Part shown: positions 12,303 through 23,268 of the stretch, piece after piece
How positions within the stretch are numbered: position 1 is the stretch's first letter
How the letters are laid out: every line of letters begins with the position of its first letter
NCBI GenBank assembly: GCA_963920665.1
Contig: OY987265.1
Coordinates: 3,601,001-3,665,000 of the forward strand
From: Straminergon stramineum
Taxonomy: Eukaryota > Streptophyta > Bryopsida > Hypnales > Calliergonaceae
Direction: 5' to 3'
DNA length: 64,000 nt
The notes under the pieces: model-generated
What the model saw: only the letters and a program-made list of their open reading frames with translations
Databases searched by the model: none
What the model was told of the DNA's origin: nothing
Translations under genes and position numbers: made by a program

Positions 12303-14017
12303 AATGGAAAGATTACCTCATTTTCCATAAAAGAAATTGGAAAAGATAATCTCCTAAAAAAATGACACTATTTTAAAACAATTTTTGGTGATCTTGACCA
12401 TTGAGTACTATAGTGATATTAGTTATAAGTAATAGCATTATAATTTCTTCTTAGTATTAGCTTTGCGTTCATCTTCTACCTAAGTTAGGTATAATATTAA
12501 ACTCTCAAAATTCATCCAGTGAATATTGTAAATATGGAATCCCTAAAAGTGACGAGGATCCAAAAGCACCACTTTGATCATATAAAGAACTTGTATATAT
12601 CTTCTTAAATCATGAGTAAATATAGCAAAAAATGTTAAGGGATTGTAGAATATCTACTAATAAAATTTTCATCCTTCATAACATTTGTATGTGGTATCAA
12701 AACACAACATTCTTTGTTGCATTGGAATCTTCTTTGCCAACAAAAACACATTGAAAAATGAACAAGTCTAATAACAATGAATTTTTTTCAACAAGAAAGT
12801 ACCTTTGATCCTATATTTCTACATGAAGTACATTTGCTTGAGTAATTTATTACTAATAGCACCAAATTAAGCATTTTTGTCTTTGGACAAGTGTAGTAGT
12901 CACATTCAAAATGTTATAGTAAGATTTTGATTTCTTTAAAAATGGTCTCTTATAATTGTTAAAGACCTCCTTATCATAAGCTAGTCTCTCTAACACACAT
13001 AAGAAGATTGAAACCTTGTAGTTAGGGTCCAACGATAGGCTTGTTTTCACATTTCTAAACCAAGTAGCAATTACATATTATCAACCATTAGAAGAGATTT
13101 GGGGGCGAAAGAAGCCCCTGAGTTCCCTATAGTTCCCAGACTATAGGAACTATCCGCAACAACGATTTGACTCGAGACTATGCCACGTCCAAAAATATTT
13201 ATTATTTTATTATTATTATTATTTTATTATTATTATTATTTTATTATTATTATTATTTTATTATTATTATTTTATTATTATTATTATTATTTTTTATTTT
13301 TTTTCAATTTTAATCTCAGTTTTTGATTTTCAAACACTTTTTGAAATTTAAAAAATATATATATTTTAGTTTCCTTTTTATAAAGTTTTTTTGGCAGTAG
13401 TGATTAGTTTAGAATTCCTAGATTGCACGGGGAACAACCTTGAAACGGACCTCCCTTGCCCTCAAATCTCCCCTAATAGACAATTGCCAAATGTAGACAA
13501 GAAAAGTCCACTATAATACAAAGTCTTGACACCTCCCAGAAAAACAAATGAATAGGGGCTAACCTCCCCCATCCAAATGGAGGACAAAATGCTCCCTCCT
13601 TAAGCGGTTAAGCCCAAACAAGGTCATAGACTATCCACTGAAAAGAGTCTGTCACATTCCCCCCTCTAAAAAAATTCCCGCCACCACCTCCCCAAAATTA
13701 GGAGCCATCCAATTCATTTCAAAAAAATTCCATCCCCTACAAGAAAAATCAATAGCCATTAGATGTATATACGAAATACGGTATGAATATAAATACGATA
13801 GCACAATATACAGATACGGATGACGGGATACAAATACAATAGTATGAGATTATCCCATACTAATTGTTTACAATCCCACCCTCCCAAAATTACAAGAAGG
13901 GGAGGTGGGGATCAATCTAAACTTAAACTTAAATACAAAATCTTTTATAAAATTGCACCCTTCCAAAACTATATGAGGGGGTGAGGTTAAAATTAAATTT
14001 TCAATAATTTTTTTTTG
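12303..14017. other. Intergenic with a TTA/TTTTA microsatellite
   Basis: No gene was recognised. The main structure is the ATT-rich simple repeat at 13197-13293. A short palindromic stretch (CTATAGTTCC / GGAACTATAG) occurs near 13120-13150. Confidence 0.5.
13197..13293. repeat. ATT/ATTTT microsatellite
   Basis: About 100 bp consist of TTATTATTATTATTTTA-type units. It is adjacent to T-rich low-complexity DNA. Confidence 0.9.
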
Positions 14018-14050
14018 TCATGGTGCATAGTTTTACACTATGCACCATGA
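14018..14050. repeat. Perfect 14-bp-stem hairpin
   Basis: TCATGGTGCATAGT (14018-14031) is followed after the 5-base spacer TTTAC by its exact complement (14037-14050). A T-run precedes the stem. It could form a cruciform or RNA hairpin; no function can be assigned. Confidence 0.85.
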
Positions 14051-14234
14051 AATGGCTATAACAGCCAGTATGACTTCCAGTATGACAATAAAACAAAGAA
14101 AAATCAAGTAATTAAAATAAAATATGTACTCACATGTACAAAACATTGGTTGCCACATCCACTACATGAGGTCTTTGAACAAAGGATTGTTTTTTCTAAT
14201 CAAGAGAGTTTATTTGTTCTTCTACACTAGTAAG

Positions 14235-14345
14235 CTCAGTTTCTAAAATTGCCCACCTCCTGAAATGTACATTGTTTGCACATGTTTCTTTTTCATTGTA
14301 CCAACAATGTTCAAATAGTATACAAGGAGGTGGGCAATTATAGAG
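14235..14345. mobile_element. Small fold-back MITE, copy 1
   Basis: AATTGCCCACCTCCT (14247-14261) and its exact complement (14325-14339) bracket about 63 bp. The flanking arms GCTCAGTTTCTAAA and TATAGAGC extend the pairing imperfectly. A second hairpin with a related arm layout (GTGCTCxxTATAAGCAA ... CCTCCTGAAATxTACA) lies at 18591-18686, suggesting a tiny repeat family. Confidence 0.6.
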
Positions 14346-14495
14346 CCCTATGGCATTTCAGCTTCAAAAATTCATAACTAAATCTACATAGCTCCAAAAA
14401 TATGAGACGACTTAGGTTAGATGTCAATTCCATTATTCTTTCAAGGAAAATTTAGTGAAATTTTCCTTGAAACTCCCCAAATTCAGTTTCAACTC

Positions 14496-15083
14496 TTAAC
14501 CCCTAAAGGACCAAGTGTTCGTTCAACGTACATAAGAAATCTTGGGTAGGCTCCTACAAAGTCATTTTTAGTCGGATGTTCATGAAATTTGGACATAATG
14601 TGTAACTGTATGTCCCCTTCCTCAAAATCTATTTTTTTTTCCAATTGGGTGCGCGGATCAAAAGTTATGTTGCCTTGAACTATGCGGGCAGCTCAGGCAA
14701 CTTCAGGCAGCATGTGCAAAACTCTTCCGATGATTTTGAAATTTGGCATGTGTGTAGCCTACATGGTCCAATATCCAAATGTCAAAAAAATAAACCTATT
14801 TAATGTAAGAATCTCATTCTAAAAGGAGTTAAAGTTTGCAAGCCATATTGGGCAAAGTTGGAAAAAAAAAATTTCACCTAACTTCAAACATTATAATCTT
14901 TCAATCTGTGTGGTCAAAGTTTCTAAAAAAAATTTCCACATGTTCCCAAAGAAGTCTAGTTCAAATTTGTATGGTTGAATTTTGAAAAAATAACTTTTTT
15001 TTTCATATTTTTCTTGCTGCTCTAAAAAGTGGCAGTTTTTGACAATTTCTGCCCAAAATATGCCTCAGTCCTTTTGGGGTTAA
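14496..15083. mobile_element. TTAA-flanked TIR element, group A copy 3 (short)
   Basis: The 588-bp element is bordered by TTAA. The left end is TTAACCCCTAAAGGACCAAG and the complement of the right end is TTAACCCCAAAAGGACTGAG. The left tip is the same as those of the longer copies at 20155 and 38748, and internal text such as the CAGxTCxGGCAG stretch near 14690 is shared with 20350. It carries the conserved internal block in inverted orientation at about 14887-14909. There is no coding capacity. It appears to be a shortened derivative. Confidence 0.78.
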
Positions 15084-15885
15084 ATGGATGCTTTATGAAC
15101 CACCTACCTTACGGTTCCTATTCAGTATTTGATAAAAAAAAACTGGCACTGGGCAACCCCACCTCCATAGGTAAATTGGTAGCAGTGTGGTTTTGTTCTC
15201 ATGGAGATTTTTACTCCACCTGATATTGTATTCATCAAAGACACTCAAAATTTACACTTTAATTTGTTCCAGACCCACCTGGAGCAGTAAGTTAACGTTT
15301 CTGCTGCCAGTTGATTTTTCTTCGGTTTGCATTCTTCCCAATTGTCCTTGCATCTCCAAAAAGGTTTTGTACGTTAGTATACAGGCATCATGAGCCATCA
15401 TCCAGAGTGCAGACTCCATGCTGTACTGTACAGCCTGCTGGCTTTTTTGGTTGGGAGTCGAAAAGGGATTCCAAGTTTCTTAGCATGATTTTTTCTTGGA
15501 CTCCATGTGAATAAACTAAGAATTTTTATAATGCTGCAAAATTTGAGTATTGGAAATCAATCCTAAACTCTCATATTTTTAGGCCAGTTTTCTTGCTGTT
15601 CAGAAATAGTTTTTAGGATACAGGTAAGAACTTTTGTAGTGCTGAAAGTTTGTGTACTCAAAACCGACCCTAGACTTTCATATTTTAGGCAAGTTTCCTT
15701 GTGGTTTAGAAATAGGTTATAGAAAATAGGTAGGAATTTTAGTAGTGCTTAAAATTTTTGTACTTGAAATCGAGCCTAAATTCTCATTTCATGTGAGTGT
15801 CCTTGTAGTTCTGAAATAGGTTGCAAATAGGTTAGGTTCCCTTGTCCAGTTCAATGGCAACAGATGCACTTGAAATTCTTCATGT
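15084..15885. other. Intergenic with diverged internal repeats
   Basis: A roughly 110-bp motif (AGTGCTxAAAxTTTGxGTA ... CTCATATTTTxGGCxxGTTTCCTTG) recurs about three times between 15530 and 15830, each copy diverged. Open frames are short and without recognisable motifs. Confidence 0.5.
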
Positions 15886-16177
15886 TTAAGGTGGGCAACC
15901 CCAAATGCGCCACTAATCCTAAACCACCATTGTCATTTTGTGTACATCTCCAAAATCAATTATGTACTTGTGTAGAAGAAAGTGTTTTAGAACCAAACTT
16001 TATTCCTTCATAACTTTTGCATAAGGTATCCATATTCTTTGGTGCCTCGTGTTCTTTGGTGCATTGGAAACTCTTTTCAGGTGCCAACAAGAAAATATGA
16101 AAGTTTGACTAGTTTAATAATAGTAACTAGGCACATATGGAAACAAAAAGTGGTGGTTTTGGAGGTCCCCACCTTAA
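15886..16177 (-). mobile_element. TTAA-flanked TIR element, group D copy 1
   Basis: The 292-bp element has tips TTAAGGTGGGCAACC and CCCCACCTTAA. Related copies lie at 18719-19012 and, split, at 22015-23268, both in the opposite orientation. All three share CACCACTTTTTGxTAxxGTG, TTCCAATGCA and ACATATTGATTTxxGAGA-type blocks. Its right TTAA (16174-16177) is also the left TTAA of the group B element that follows, so the two elements abut. Confidence 0.75.
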
Positions 16178-16411
16178 CCCCTCAAGGCCCACGCAATTTC
16201 TGTACTTTTTTCACTAGTTAGAACTTTGATTAACAATATGCATTGTATATGATGTCCACTGTACTTTTGAACTTCCCCGTTCAATATGAACATCATAATA
16301 TGAAATTCACTTAGATATACTTCTTTAGAATGTAGGATAATGAAGTTATAACTTTGACCTGTTGAACAGGTCAGAGGCCCAAAACAGGCTCCTTGGGCCT
16401 TGAGGGGTTAA
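16174..16411 (+). mobile_element. TTAA-flanked MITE, group B copy 1
   Basis: The 238-bp element has an 18-bp perfect terminal inverted repeat TTAACCCCTCAAGGCCCA. It is highly similar throughout to 21074-21323 in the same orientation (shared ATTTCTGTACTTTTTT, GAACTTCCCC and ATATGAACATC). The close match marks it as one of the younger families here. It has no coding capacity. Confidence 0.9.
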
Positions 16412-16852
16412 AGATTCCACATTGTAACTTAATGATACTTGATGAGTCTCATACATGGTCAAATAAGGTCAAGGCAATCAATCTAGTGTCTCAAATTCAA
16501 GAGAGATTGGGACTCATTTCTATTTTTCAAAAAATGACACAAGTCCCTCATCTTATGTGCCATGGGATGTCTACGTACCAAAGTGCCATGACACATGTCC
16601 TCCCTCACCTTGAGTGACTCTAAGTGAGAGCTTTTGACTTTCAAAATTCATAATAATTTCAATTCAAGCAATAAAATAAACAAAGTTTTTGCAATCCCTA
16701 TCATTTCTATCATTGCACCTCTTAAAATATTTTTCCTAGCCTTGCACTACTCCACATCAATTCCTTATTTGATTGAATATGGGTACCTTCACCTTAAGGC
16801 TTTCGAATTCCCCAACTTATAGCCCAGTTGCGACATTTCCAAATAGCTAGCC
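16412..16852. other. Spacer between TTAA elements
   Basis: No gene or repeat with defined ends is recognised. The 74-codon plus-strand frame (16393-16617) overlaps the end of the group B element and is not supported. Confidence 0.45.
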
Positions 16853-17826
16853 TTAACCCCTCATCACCAAAGGGGACTCAAAGTGTCCTCACATTGTCTG
16901 GCAATCAAATTCAAAGTAGTATTACTTTTGCATAGGATGTCCAAATTCAATAAAAACTTATTGGAAAAGTTGCACATACTAGTCTTGTTTCACCAGTAAA
17001 ATTTTCAGATCAATCCAAGATGTATTGACTGTTGAGTTTTTGAGAGCCCTTCAAAGTTCAGAAGTTCAATTTGAGTTCACCACATTGCATTTTGATGGCT
17101 ACAACTTTGAGGGCTTGTAACTTTTTCATAAAATATTTTTTTCAATAAATTTTGTTGGGTTTTGTTCCTCTTAAGGTCTAGTTATTGTGGTTAAATTTTC
17201 ATGTCAATCCAAGTTGTTTTGAATGTTTGGTAGCAATTCGAAGTTCAAAATCCAAACATTTTTGCATTACAATGAACTTCCGCGGCTTATAACTTCTTCA
17301 TACATGGTTTGTTTTCAATCATTTTTGTTGGAAAAGTTTTACATACTAGTCTAGTTTGTGTGGTTATAATTTCATATCAATCCAAGAGGTAATGAGTGAT
17401 TGAGAAGCATTTTAGTGGAGGGAGGTTCAATTATAGATGTGATTTTTTGCTACTTCTTTCACTGTTTTTTGACATTTCAAAACAATTTTGTAGACACAAT
17501 GAGTCAATTGAATGATATTTTCTTTTCACCAAAGTGTTTGCCTTTTGGTTTTGAATCACTTTGTGATTTAATGTTTTTTCATTTGGGCAGGTTTAGAAAT
17601 AGAATCTCACCTCCAAATGTGTTAAGAAAAATTTCAGCATCTTTTTTCAATCATTCAATCTAAACAGTCAAATGACCCCAAATTTGTTTCACACCATCTA
17701 CAACCTGCACATTTCAAGATTGTACGGTTGAGAGTTTCATACTTCACTGAAATTTAGACTTATAGCACTTGAAAAGCAAGGATGTTTTTTTTACACATGT
17801 TTGGACTTCAGCCAATGAGGGGTTAA
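16853..17826 (+). mobile_element. TTAA-flanked TIR element, group C copy 1
   Basis: The 974-bp element starts TTAACCCCTCATCACCAAAG and ends with the complement of TTAACCCCTCATTGGCTGAA. It matches 22127-23098 in inverted orientation over its whole length; the two copies are almost equal in size (974 and 972 bp). Internal text is itself repetitive: three diverged segments each contain a phrase like TTTTGTTGGxxAAGTTxxACATACTAGTCT near 16950, 17150 and 17320. No transposase frame was found. Confidence 0.85.
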
Positions 17827-18590
17827 ACACTTATGACACACAACTTATGATGAAAAACCGAAACATCATACCTTCCCTTACTCGATCGCTGCCTCTGCAA
17901 CAAGTTACCAGGACTTCTTGCTCCCTTAAAGTTTATTTCAGAAACTTGTTTGTACCTGAGAATTATTAAGGTAGTACTATGCTACGCCTCTCCCCACTTG
18001 GCTTGTTAAGTCACCTGAGGCTTGTGGGGTGCTGAGGGAGGGCTCCAGTTTGCAAATGCTTAGTGCCTCTCTTGGCAGAATTGTTGCTGCCATGGTGTGT
18101 CAGTAGGTGTGCCCTCAGAAATGGCCACCCCAAGATGTACAGGAGGCATTCATTTCAAGTGTGAAATTTCTAACTTTAAGTTACATCATTCCGACCTAAG
18201 CTTAGGGCCAACAAAGGACGACCGGACTCCCTCCCTCCCCAGCAGCAGAGTCCAGTCCAGTGGCAGCAGCAATGGTAACATGCGTCTGCGGAATCTGACA
18301 AAACCACTGCAGGTGACCATGCTTTTACTTCCCTGCAGCAAGAATTTGATAATTGACTTGCAAGACTTACAAACGTAAGCAATTTGGCCAAACTTAAAGG
18401 TAAGGTAAGGTAGTCTGCGATAAAAGTGACCTTGTTAGGGATAATTGCATTTTGCAGGAAGCTAAACTCCATGGAACAATTTTCAGTAAATTTCAGTAGG
18501 AAGAAAAATGGAATTGGCATCTGACCCAAGTTGTTTCATCTTTTTTGGACCTTTGTGGAATTAGTTACGAATTTTTGAAGTTGAAACATT
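17827..18590. other. GC-richer interlude, no gene assigned
   Basis: Between about 17980 and 18300 the base composition rises and CAGCAGCAG/CCAGTCCAGT short repeats appear. Overlapping frames of 93 (plus) and 117 (minus) codons occur, but neither gives recognisable domains. Confidence 0.4.
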
Positions 18591-18686
18591 GTGCTCACTA
18601 TAAGCAATCCCCTCCTGAAATTTACAATTTTGGTACATTGAAGAAAGAAAAATGTACCTCTATATTAGAGGTTGCTTATAGAGCAC
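18591..18686. mobile_element. Small fold-back MITE, copy 2
   Basis: GTGCTCACTATAAGCAA at the left pairs with TTGCTTATAGAGCAC at the right with a 2-base bulge, enclosing about 60 bp. It resembles 14235-14345 in arm layout and in the CCTCCTGAAATxTACA stretch next to the left arm. Confidence 0.55.
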
Positions 18687-18718
18687 GGGGGGCCTTAGAA
18701 CACTCTACCTTACACTAA

Positions 18719-19012
18719 TAAAGGTGCCCCACCGCCGCCACCACCGCTTTTTGCTATTGTGCCTAGTAACTATTATAAGATTGGTCAAATTTTCATTTAT
18801 TTTTGGCAAGTGAAGGAAAGTTCCAATGCACCAAAGAATGCGACATTTGGATATTGTATGCAAAAGTTATGAAGGTTCAAAGTTTTTGGGGGGGTTTTGG
18901 GTAGAGGTTCTAAAATCGTTTCTTCCATATAGGTACATATTGATTTCAGAGATAGACACAAAGTGATGGTGGTGCTTTGGACCCATGGCACATTTTTGGG
19001 TGCCCATCTTAC
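18719..19012 (+). mobile_element. TTAA-type TIR element, group D copy 2
   Basis: The 294-bp element has tips TAAAGGTGCCCCACC and the complement of GTAAGATGGGCACCC, degenerate forms of the group D ends. The interior aligns with 15886-16177 (inverted) and with both halves of the split copy at 22015-23268. This copy is uninterrupted at the point where copy 3 carries an insertion (around 18830, GCACCAAAGAATG). Confidence 0.72.
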
Positions 19013-20154
19013 TTATTTTTGTCTTTATGCACTATTTAGCATTGGGGGAAAGGTGCCCCTAGACATCATTTAGGTTTGTTGTGAATTTTATTGATGTAAC
19101 ATGTACCAATCACCATGCTAGTTTTTGATTTGAAACTACTTCAAAGATTTAGATCCAACAAAAGCCAATTCTCATAACTTTAAAAACCTACTTCGTAAAC
19201 TTGGAGCCACTAGTAGATGTGAAAGGTTTTGCCTCTTTCATTTTACTCTTGGGATCAATGACCTCTTACTAAAGATTATTACAAGTGCACATAAATATCG
19301 TACCTCCCTTTCATCTTCCAAAGTTTACTGATTTTTTTATGAAATTGGACGCACTGTGTTTTTTTTTCTTGTTAAGTACTAGCCTCGTAAAGTTTTGGAA
19401 CTTCATTTTGAAATCATTGTCTTCGAAAGGACTGTTGTAGAACTTCCAAAAAATAAGTATCCAAAATATAAATATTAAACCCAAGAAGCCTATTGTGAAT
19501 ATGATTTGCTCAAGGATTGTTGGATTGAATACGCCAAATAACTCAGCAACATTCCTTCATTTTCCCCTAGTGAAAATATGAGAAATCGCAATGACTCTGT
19601 CTAAATGTCTTTTGCTCCATATGTTCCATTCTTTTAACTAAATATGAGAGGAATTTTAAAACTTTTTTTAGAGATGAAATCACATACTTTCAATATTTAC
19701 TAAAATTTTCAAGGTTTTTAATGAAAATTGGAAGTTACTATGAATTTTGATGAATAAGTGAAAGAAATCTATATCATTCATTATTTAAGAAATTAGTAGA
19801 CCATGGTTACAGCCTAAGGTTCAAATTGCAATTAAATATTCAATTTCAAGAATTTAACAAAAATTCAACTTAGAATAGAAACTAGACTCAATAAACTTTA
19901 ATTCATTCGTTGAATTGAACTATTAAAAAAGATAATTTTAATGTCAAAATTCAAGGATGTACAAGTTGCCCAATACACAAAGAGAGCATCTTTTGTTAAC
20001 CATTTTTTAGCATCTTCTTTTGTCCAAATCTCAATTATCCTTCTTTGAGGAAATTTCCATCCCAATCCACTAGAAAATCATTCAAAGAGCCCTTAAGAAA
20101 AAGAGGGATGAAAAATCTCAACCCTTCATCCCAAAATTTTCATCTTAACCCCTA
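19013..20154. other. Intergenic, nothing recognised
   Basis: AT-rich DNA with no long open frame and no repeat with clear borders. Confidence 0.5.
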
Positions 20155-21077
20155 AAGGACCAAAGTGTGTTTTTTGGCAACATAAAAAATTTGGGCAGGT
20201 ATATGTGACTAGAGATTTCCATGTTTTGGCCCAAACCTTTAATGAAAGGTGTGGACAAGGAATATCTTTCATGTGCACTAAAGTTTAGGACATTTGAAAA
20301 TATGAGTCAAAAGATATGGCCTAATATGTAGTTTGTTTCTCAACTCGGGCAGTTCGGGCAGATCTGAAAAATCACTTTTTCAAAAATAAAAATTTGAAAT
20401 TAGTTTTCTTGATTTATATATACATAGAGAGCTTTGAATCATTCCATTTTGATCAATGAGTCAAAAGTTATGAGATGTTTTAGTTTGTCTGCAAGTATGG
20501 ATTTTCTAATTTAAAATAAACTTAGAAGTCCTTTATTTAACTCAATTTTCATATTTTTGGAAATAAAATATAAAAAAATTAAGTGTAGATTGTTTATTAC
20601 AATATTACAACCATTGGGAATGGCATTTTTTAATTCCTTTAATACATTGTTAACAATTTCTTATTTTGAATCTTTTTCTATGTGTTTTTGCTTACTATTT
20701 TTTTTCCTATATGTTGCACAATTTCAAATGATCTGAACATTTTTAAGCATGTAGCCAATTTGCCTTGTAGAATGAATCTAAAGACGTACCATCATTTTGG
20801 ACATTTTTTCATACAAATATGACCTTGTGAAGTGCAGTTGCCCATTTTTTCACAAGGCCAAAAAAGATTTTTTGTCACTTCAAATGCCAATATCTTGCAA
20901 TTTGCATGGTGGAAATTTCTGAAATTTCTTCCACATCTTCTCAATCAAGTGTACTACAAGATCCTATGGTCACATGTGTCCAAAAATGATAATTTTCAAA
21001 AATTTGATACTTGTATTAGAAATGGCAGTTTTTGAGAATTTTTGGTGAGAACATAATCAAGAAGCTTTAGGGGTTAA
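20155..21077 (+). mobile_element. TTAA-flanked TIR element, group A copy 1
   Basis: The 923-bp element starts TTAACCCCTAAAGGACCAAA and ends with the complement of TTAACCCCTAAAGC. It matches 38748-39666 in inverted orientation. Small frames in the two copies (67 codons plus here, 73 codons minus there) have similar translations near their ends, which probably reflects DNA similarity. Its right TTAA (21074-21077) is shared with the next element (group B copy 2). Confidence 0.82.
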
Positions 21078-21323
21078 CCCCTCAAGGCCCAAGAAATTTC
21101 TGTACTTTTTTACAATTTTGAACTTTGATTGACAGTATGCATTGTACATCAAGCTAATTACATGATGTCAATTGTACTTTTGAACTTCCCCATTCAATAT
21201 GAACATCGTAATAATCAATTTACTGAGATATACTTCTTAGAATGTAGGGAAATGAAGTTCTAACTTTGACTTATTGAACAGGTGAGAGGCCCAAAACAGG
21301 TTCCTTGGGCCTTGAGGGGTTAA
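21074..21323 (+). mobile_element. TTAA-flanked MITE, group B copy 2
   Basis: The 250-bp element has terminal inverted repeats of 18 bp (TTAACCCCTCAAGGCCCA), as in the copy at 16174. It abuts the group A element and shares its TTAA. Compared with copy 1 it has about 12 extra bases, including a short AAGCTAATTACA insertion near 21153. Confidence 0.9.
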
Positions 21324-22014
21324 TAAATTTTAGGATTTGGCAAGCATCAACATTGTGTTCCATGAATTCTCTTACCCTACAATTCATCAGGCATTGCACT
21401 GTTGAATGGAAGTTTCCCCTTTCAATGAAATGTCGGTAGAGGAAAATTACAGCAAAAAAATTTCCCCTCCAGTTGTTTCCCAACAGCCCCTCAACATCAG
21501 ATTTGTATACCACCACACGCCTTGTCACCTACAGTTAGTAATGTATGAAAACAAAGTAGAGGAAGGCCTTATTGAGGGGCCACAACTTACTATTTGGTTG
21601 TTGAATAGCCGGCCATATCATGTTAGGTCCCAATATTCCATTTCTATTGGTCAAATGTTTTGCTTTCCTTGGCCTCATTCTGAAACTGATACATAGCTGT
21701 GTGCTGGAAATTGGAAAGAGTGCAATGAAAATGCCCCCACACAATCACACATGAATCATTGTATGGTGGACTTGACAATGTAGCCAACATGATTATCCCC
21801 GAGCACTGTTTATATGCAAAAATAATGGGTGTAATGTTGACTGGCCGTGGCCATGGCCGCTGCCAAATTAAAAAAAGATTATAGCTTACACAACCACAAG
21901 ATGGTTCTCTCTCTTATCATGGACTGGACTGGACTGGACTGGTGCAATGGCAACATCAGGATCGGCACTCAACACACAACCAAATGACCTCATGATCTCG
22001 CGAGGCAGGAATGG
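21324..22014. other. Spacer with GGACT short tandem repeat
   Basis: GGACTGGACTGGACTGGACTGG near 21919-21941 is a short tandem repeat. Overlapping open frames at 21271-21744 on both strands have no recognisable domains. I see no supported gene. Confidence 0.4.
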
Positions 22015-23268
22015 GTAAGGTGACAGTACCCGCCAAAACCACCACTTTTTTGCTACTGTGTCTTGTTATTAGACTGGTCATATTTTCATATTTTCTTGTT
22101 GGGAAGTAAAAGGAGGTTCCAACGCATTCACCCCTCTCTGCCCAAGGCTGAAAAGGTTCAAAAACATCATTTCTTTTGAAGTGTTATAGATATAATTTTC
22201 ACTGAGTTATAGAGATCTCAACTGTACAGTCTTGTAGTGCACTTGTTGTAGATGATGTGCATCAAATTTGGTCTCATATGACCGCATAGATTGCAAGATT
22301 ATAATGTTTTAGTGTTGAAAAAGGATGCTGAAATATTTTTAAAAACACATTTGAAGGCAAAATTTGGTTTCTAAATCTACTCAAATGAAGAAACTTTAAA
22401 CCATAAAGTGATTCAAAATCAGCATAAAAACACATTGATGATTAAAAAAAATATCATTCAATTGACTCATTGTGTCTGCAAAATGGCTTAGAAATGTCCA
22501 AAAATAGCAAGAAAAGTTGCACAAAATACATCAAACAACTGAACCTCCTACTAAAATGCTTCTTAGTCACTCATAACTTCTTGGATTGATATGAAATTTG
22601 ATACACACAAACTAGACTAGTATGCACAACTTTTCCAAAAGAAATTATTGGAAATGAACATTGTATGAAGAAGAGACAAGCCGCCGAAGTTCACTGTAAT
22701 CCAAAAATGTTTGGATTTTGAACTTTGAATTGCCCCTAAACATTCAAAACAACCTAGATTGACATGAAAATTCTACCACAATAACTAGACTTCAAGGGGA
22801 ATATAACCCAATAAGTTTTATTGAAAACAAACTTTGGATGAAGGAGATACAAGCCCCCAAAGTTGCAACTATCAAATGCAATTTGGTGAACTCAAATTAA
22901 ACTTGTGAACTTCTATTGGCTTCCAAACATTCAACAAATCTTGGATTGATCTGAAAATTTTACCACAAAAACTACAAGAGAGAGAGAGAACAAATTTTCC
23001 AACAAGTTTTATTGAATCCGGACACCGGATGCTAAAATTACAGCACTTTGAATTTGACCTGAGGACACTTTTGGTCCCCTTGGGCGGTGAGGGGTTAAAG
23101 AATGTGGCATTTGGATATTGGATGCAAAAGTTATCAAGGGTCAAAGTGTTTTTGGGTAGATGCTCTCAAATCATTTCTTCAACCTAAGTACATATTGGTT
23201 TTGGAGATGTACACAAAGTGATGATGATGGTTTTAGGCAAGGTACAATTTGGGGTGTACCCACCTTAA
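22015..23268 (+). mobile_element. Group D element copy 3, split by a group C insertion
   Basis: The left part (22015-22126) matches 18719-18828 and the right part (23099-23268) matches 18832-19012. Between them sits the complete group C element 22127-23098. The right tip is CCCACCTTAA and the left tip GTAAGGTG. The uninterrupted copies at 18.7 and 15.9 kb provide related empty sites, showing that the insertion went into this element after it was already in place. Confidence 0.8.
22127..23098 (-). mobile_element. Group C element copy 2, nested
   Basis: The 972-bp element is inverted relative to copy 1 at 16853-17826. Right border TTAA (23095-23098) follows GGCGGTGAGGGG; the left border is degenerate (TTCACCCCTCTCTG). 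It carries the conserved internal block GATTGCAAGATTATAATG at about 22288-22310. Nested inside a group D element. Confidence 0.85.

Noticed and set aside
20832..21035. Similar peptides in group A copies (20832-21035 plus; 38748-38969 minus) as a transposase fragment
   Set aside because: They lie at the element end, have no catalytic motif, and are absent from the short copy at 14496; probably non-coding.
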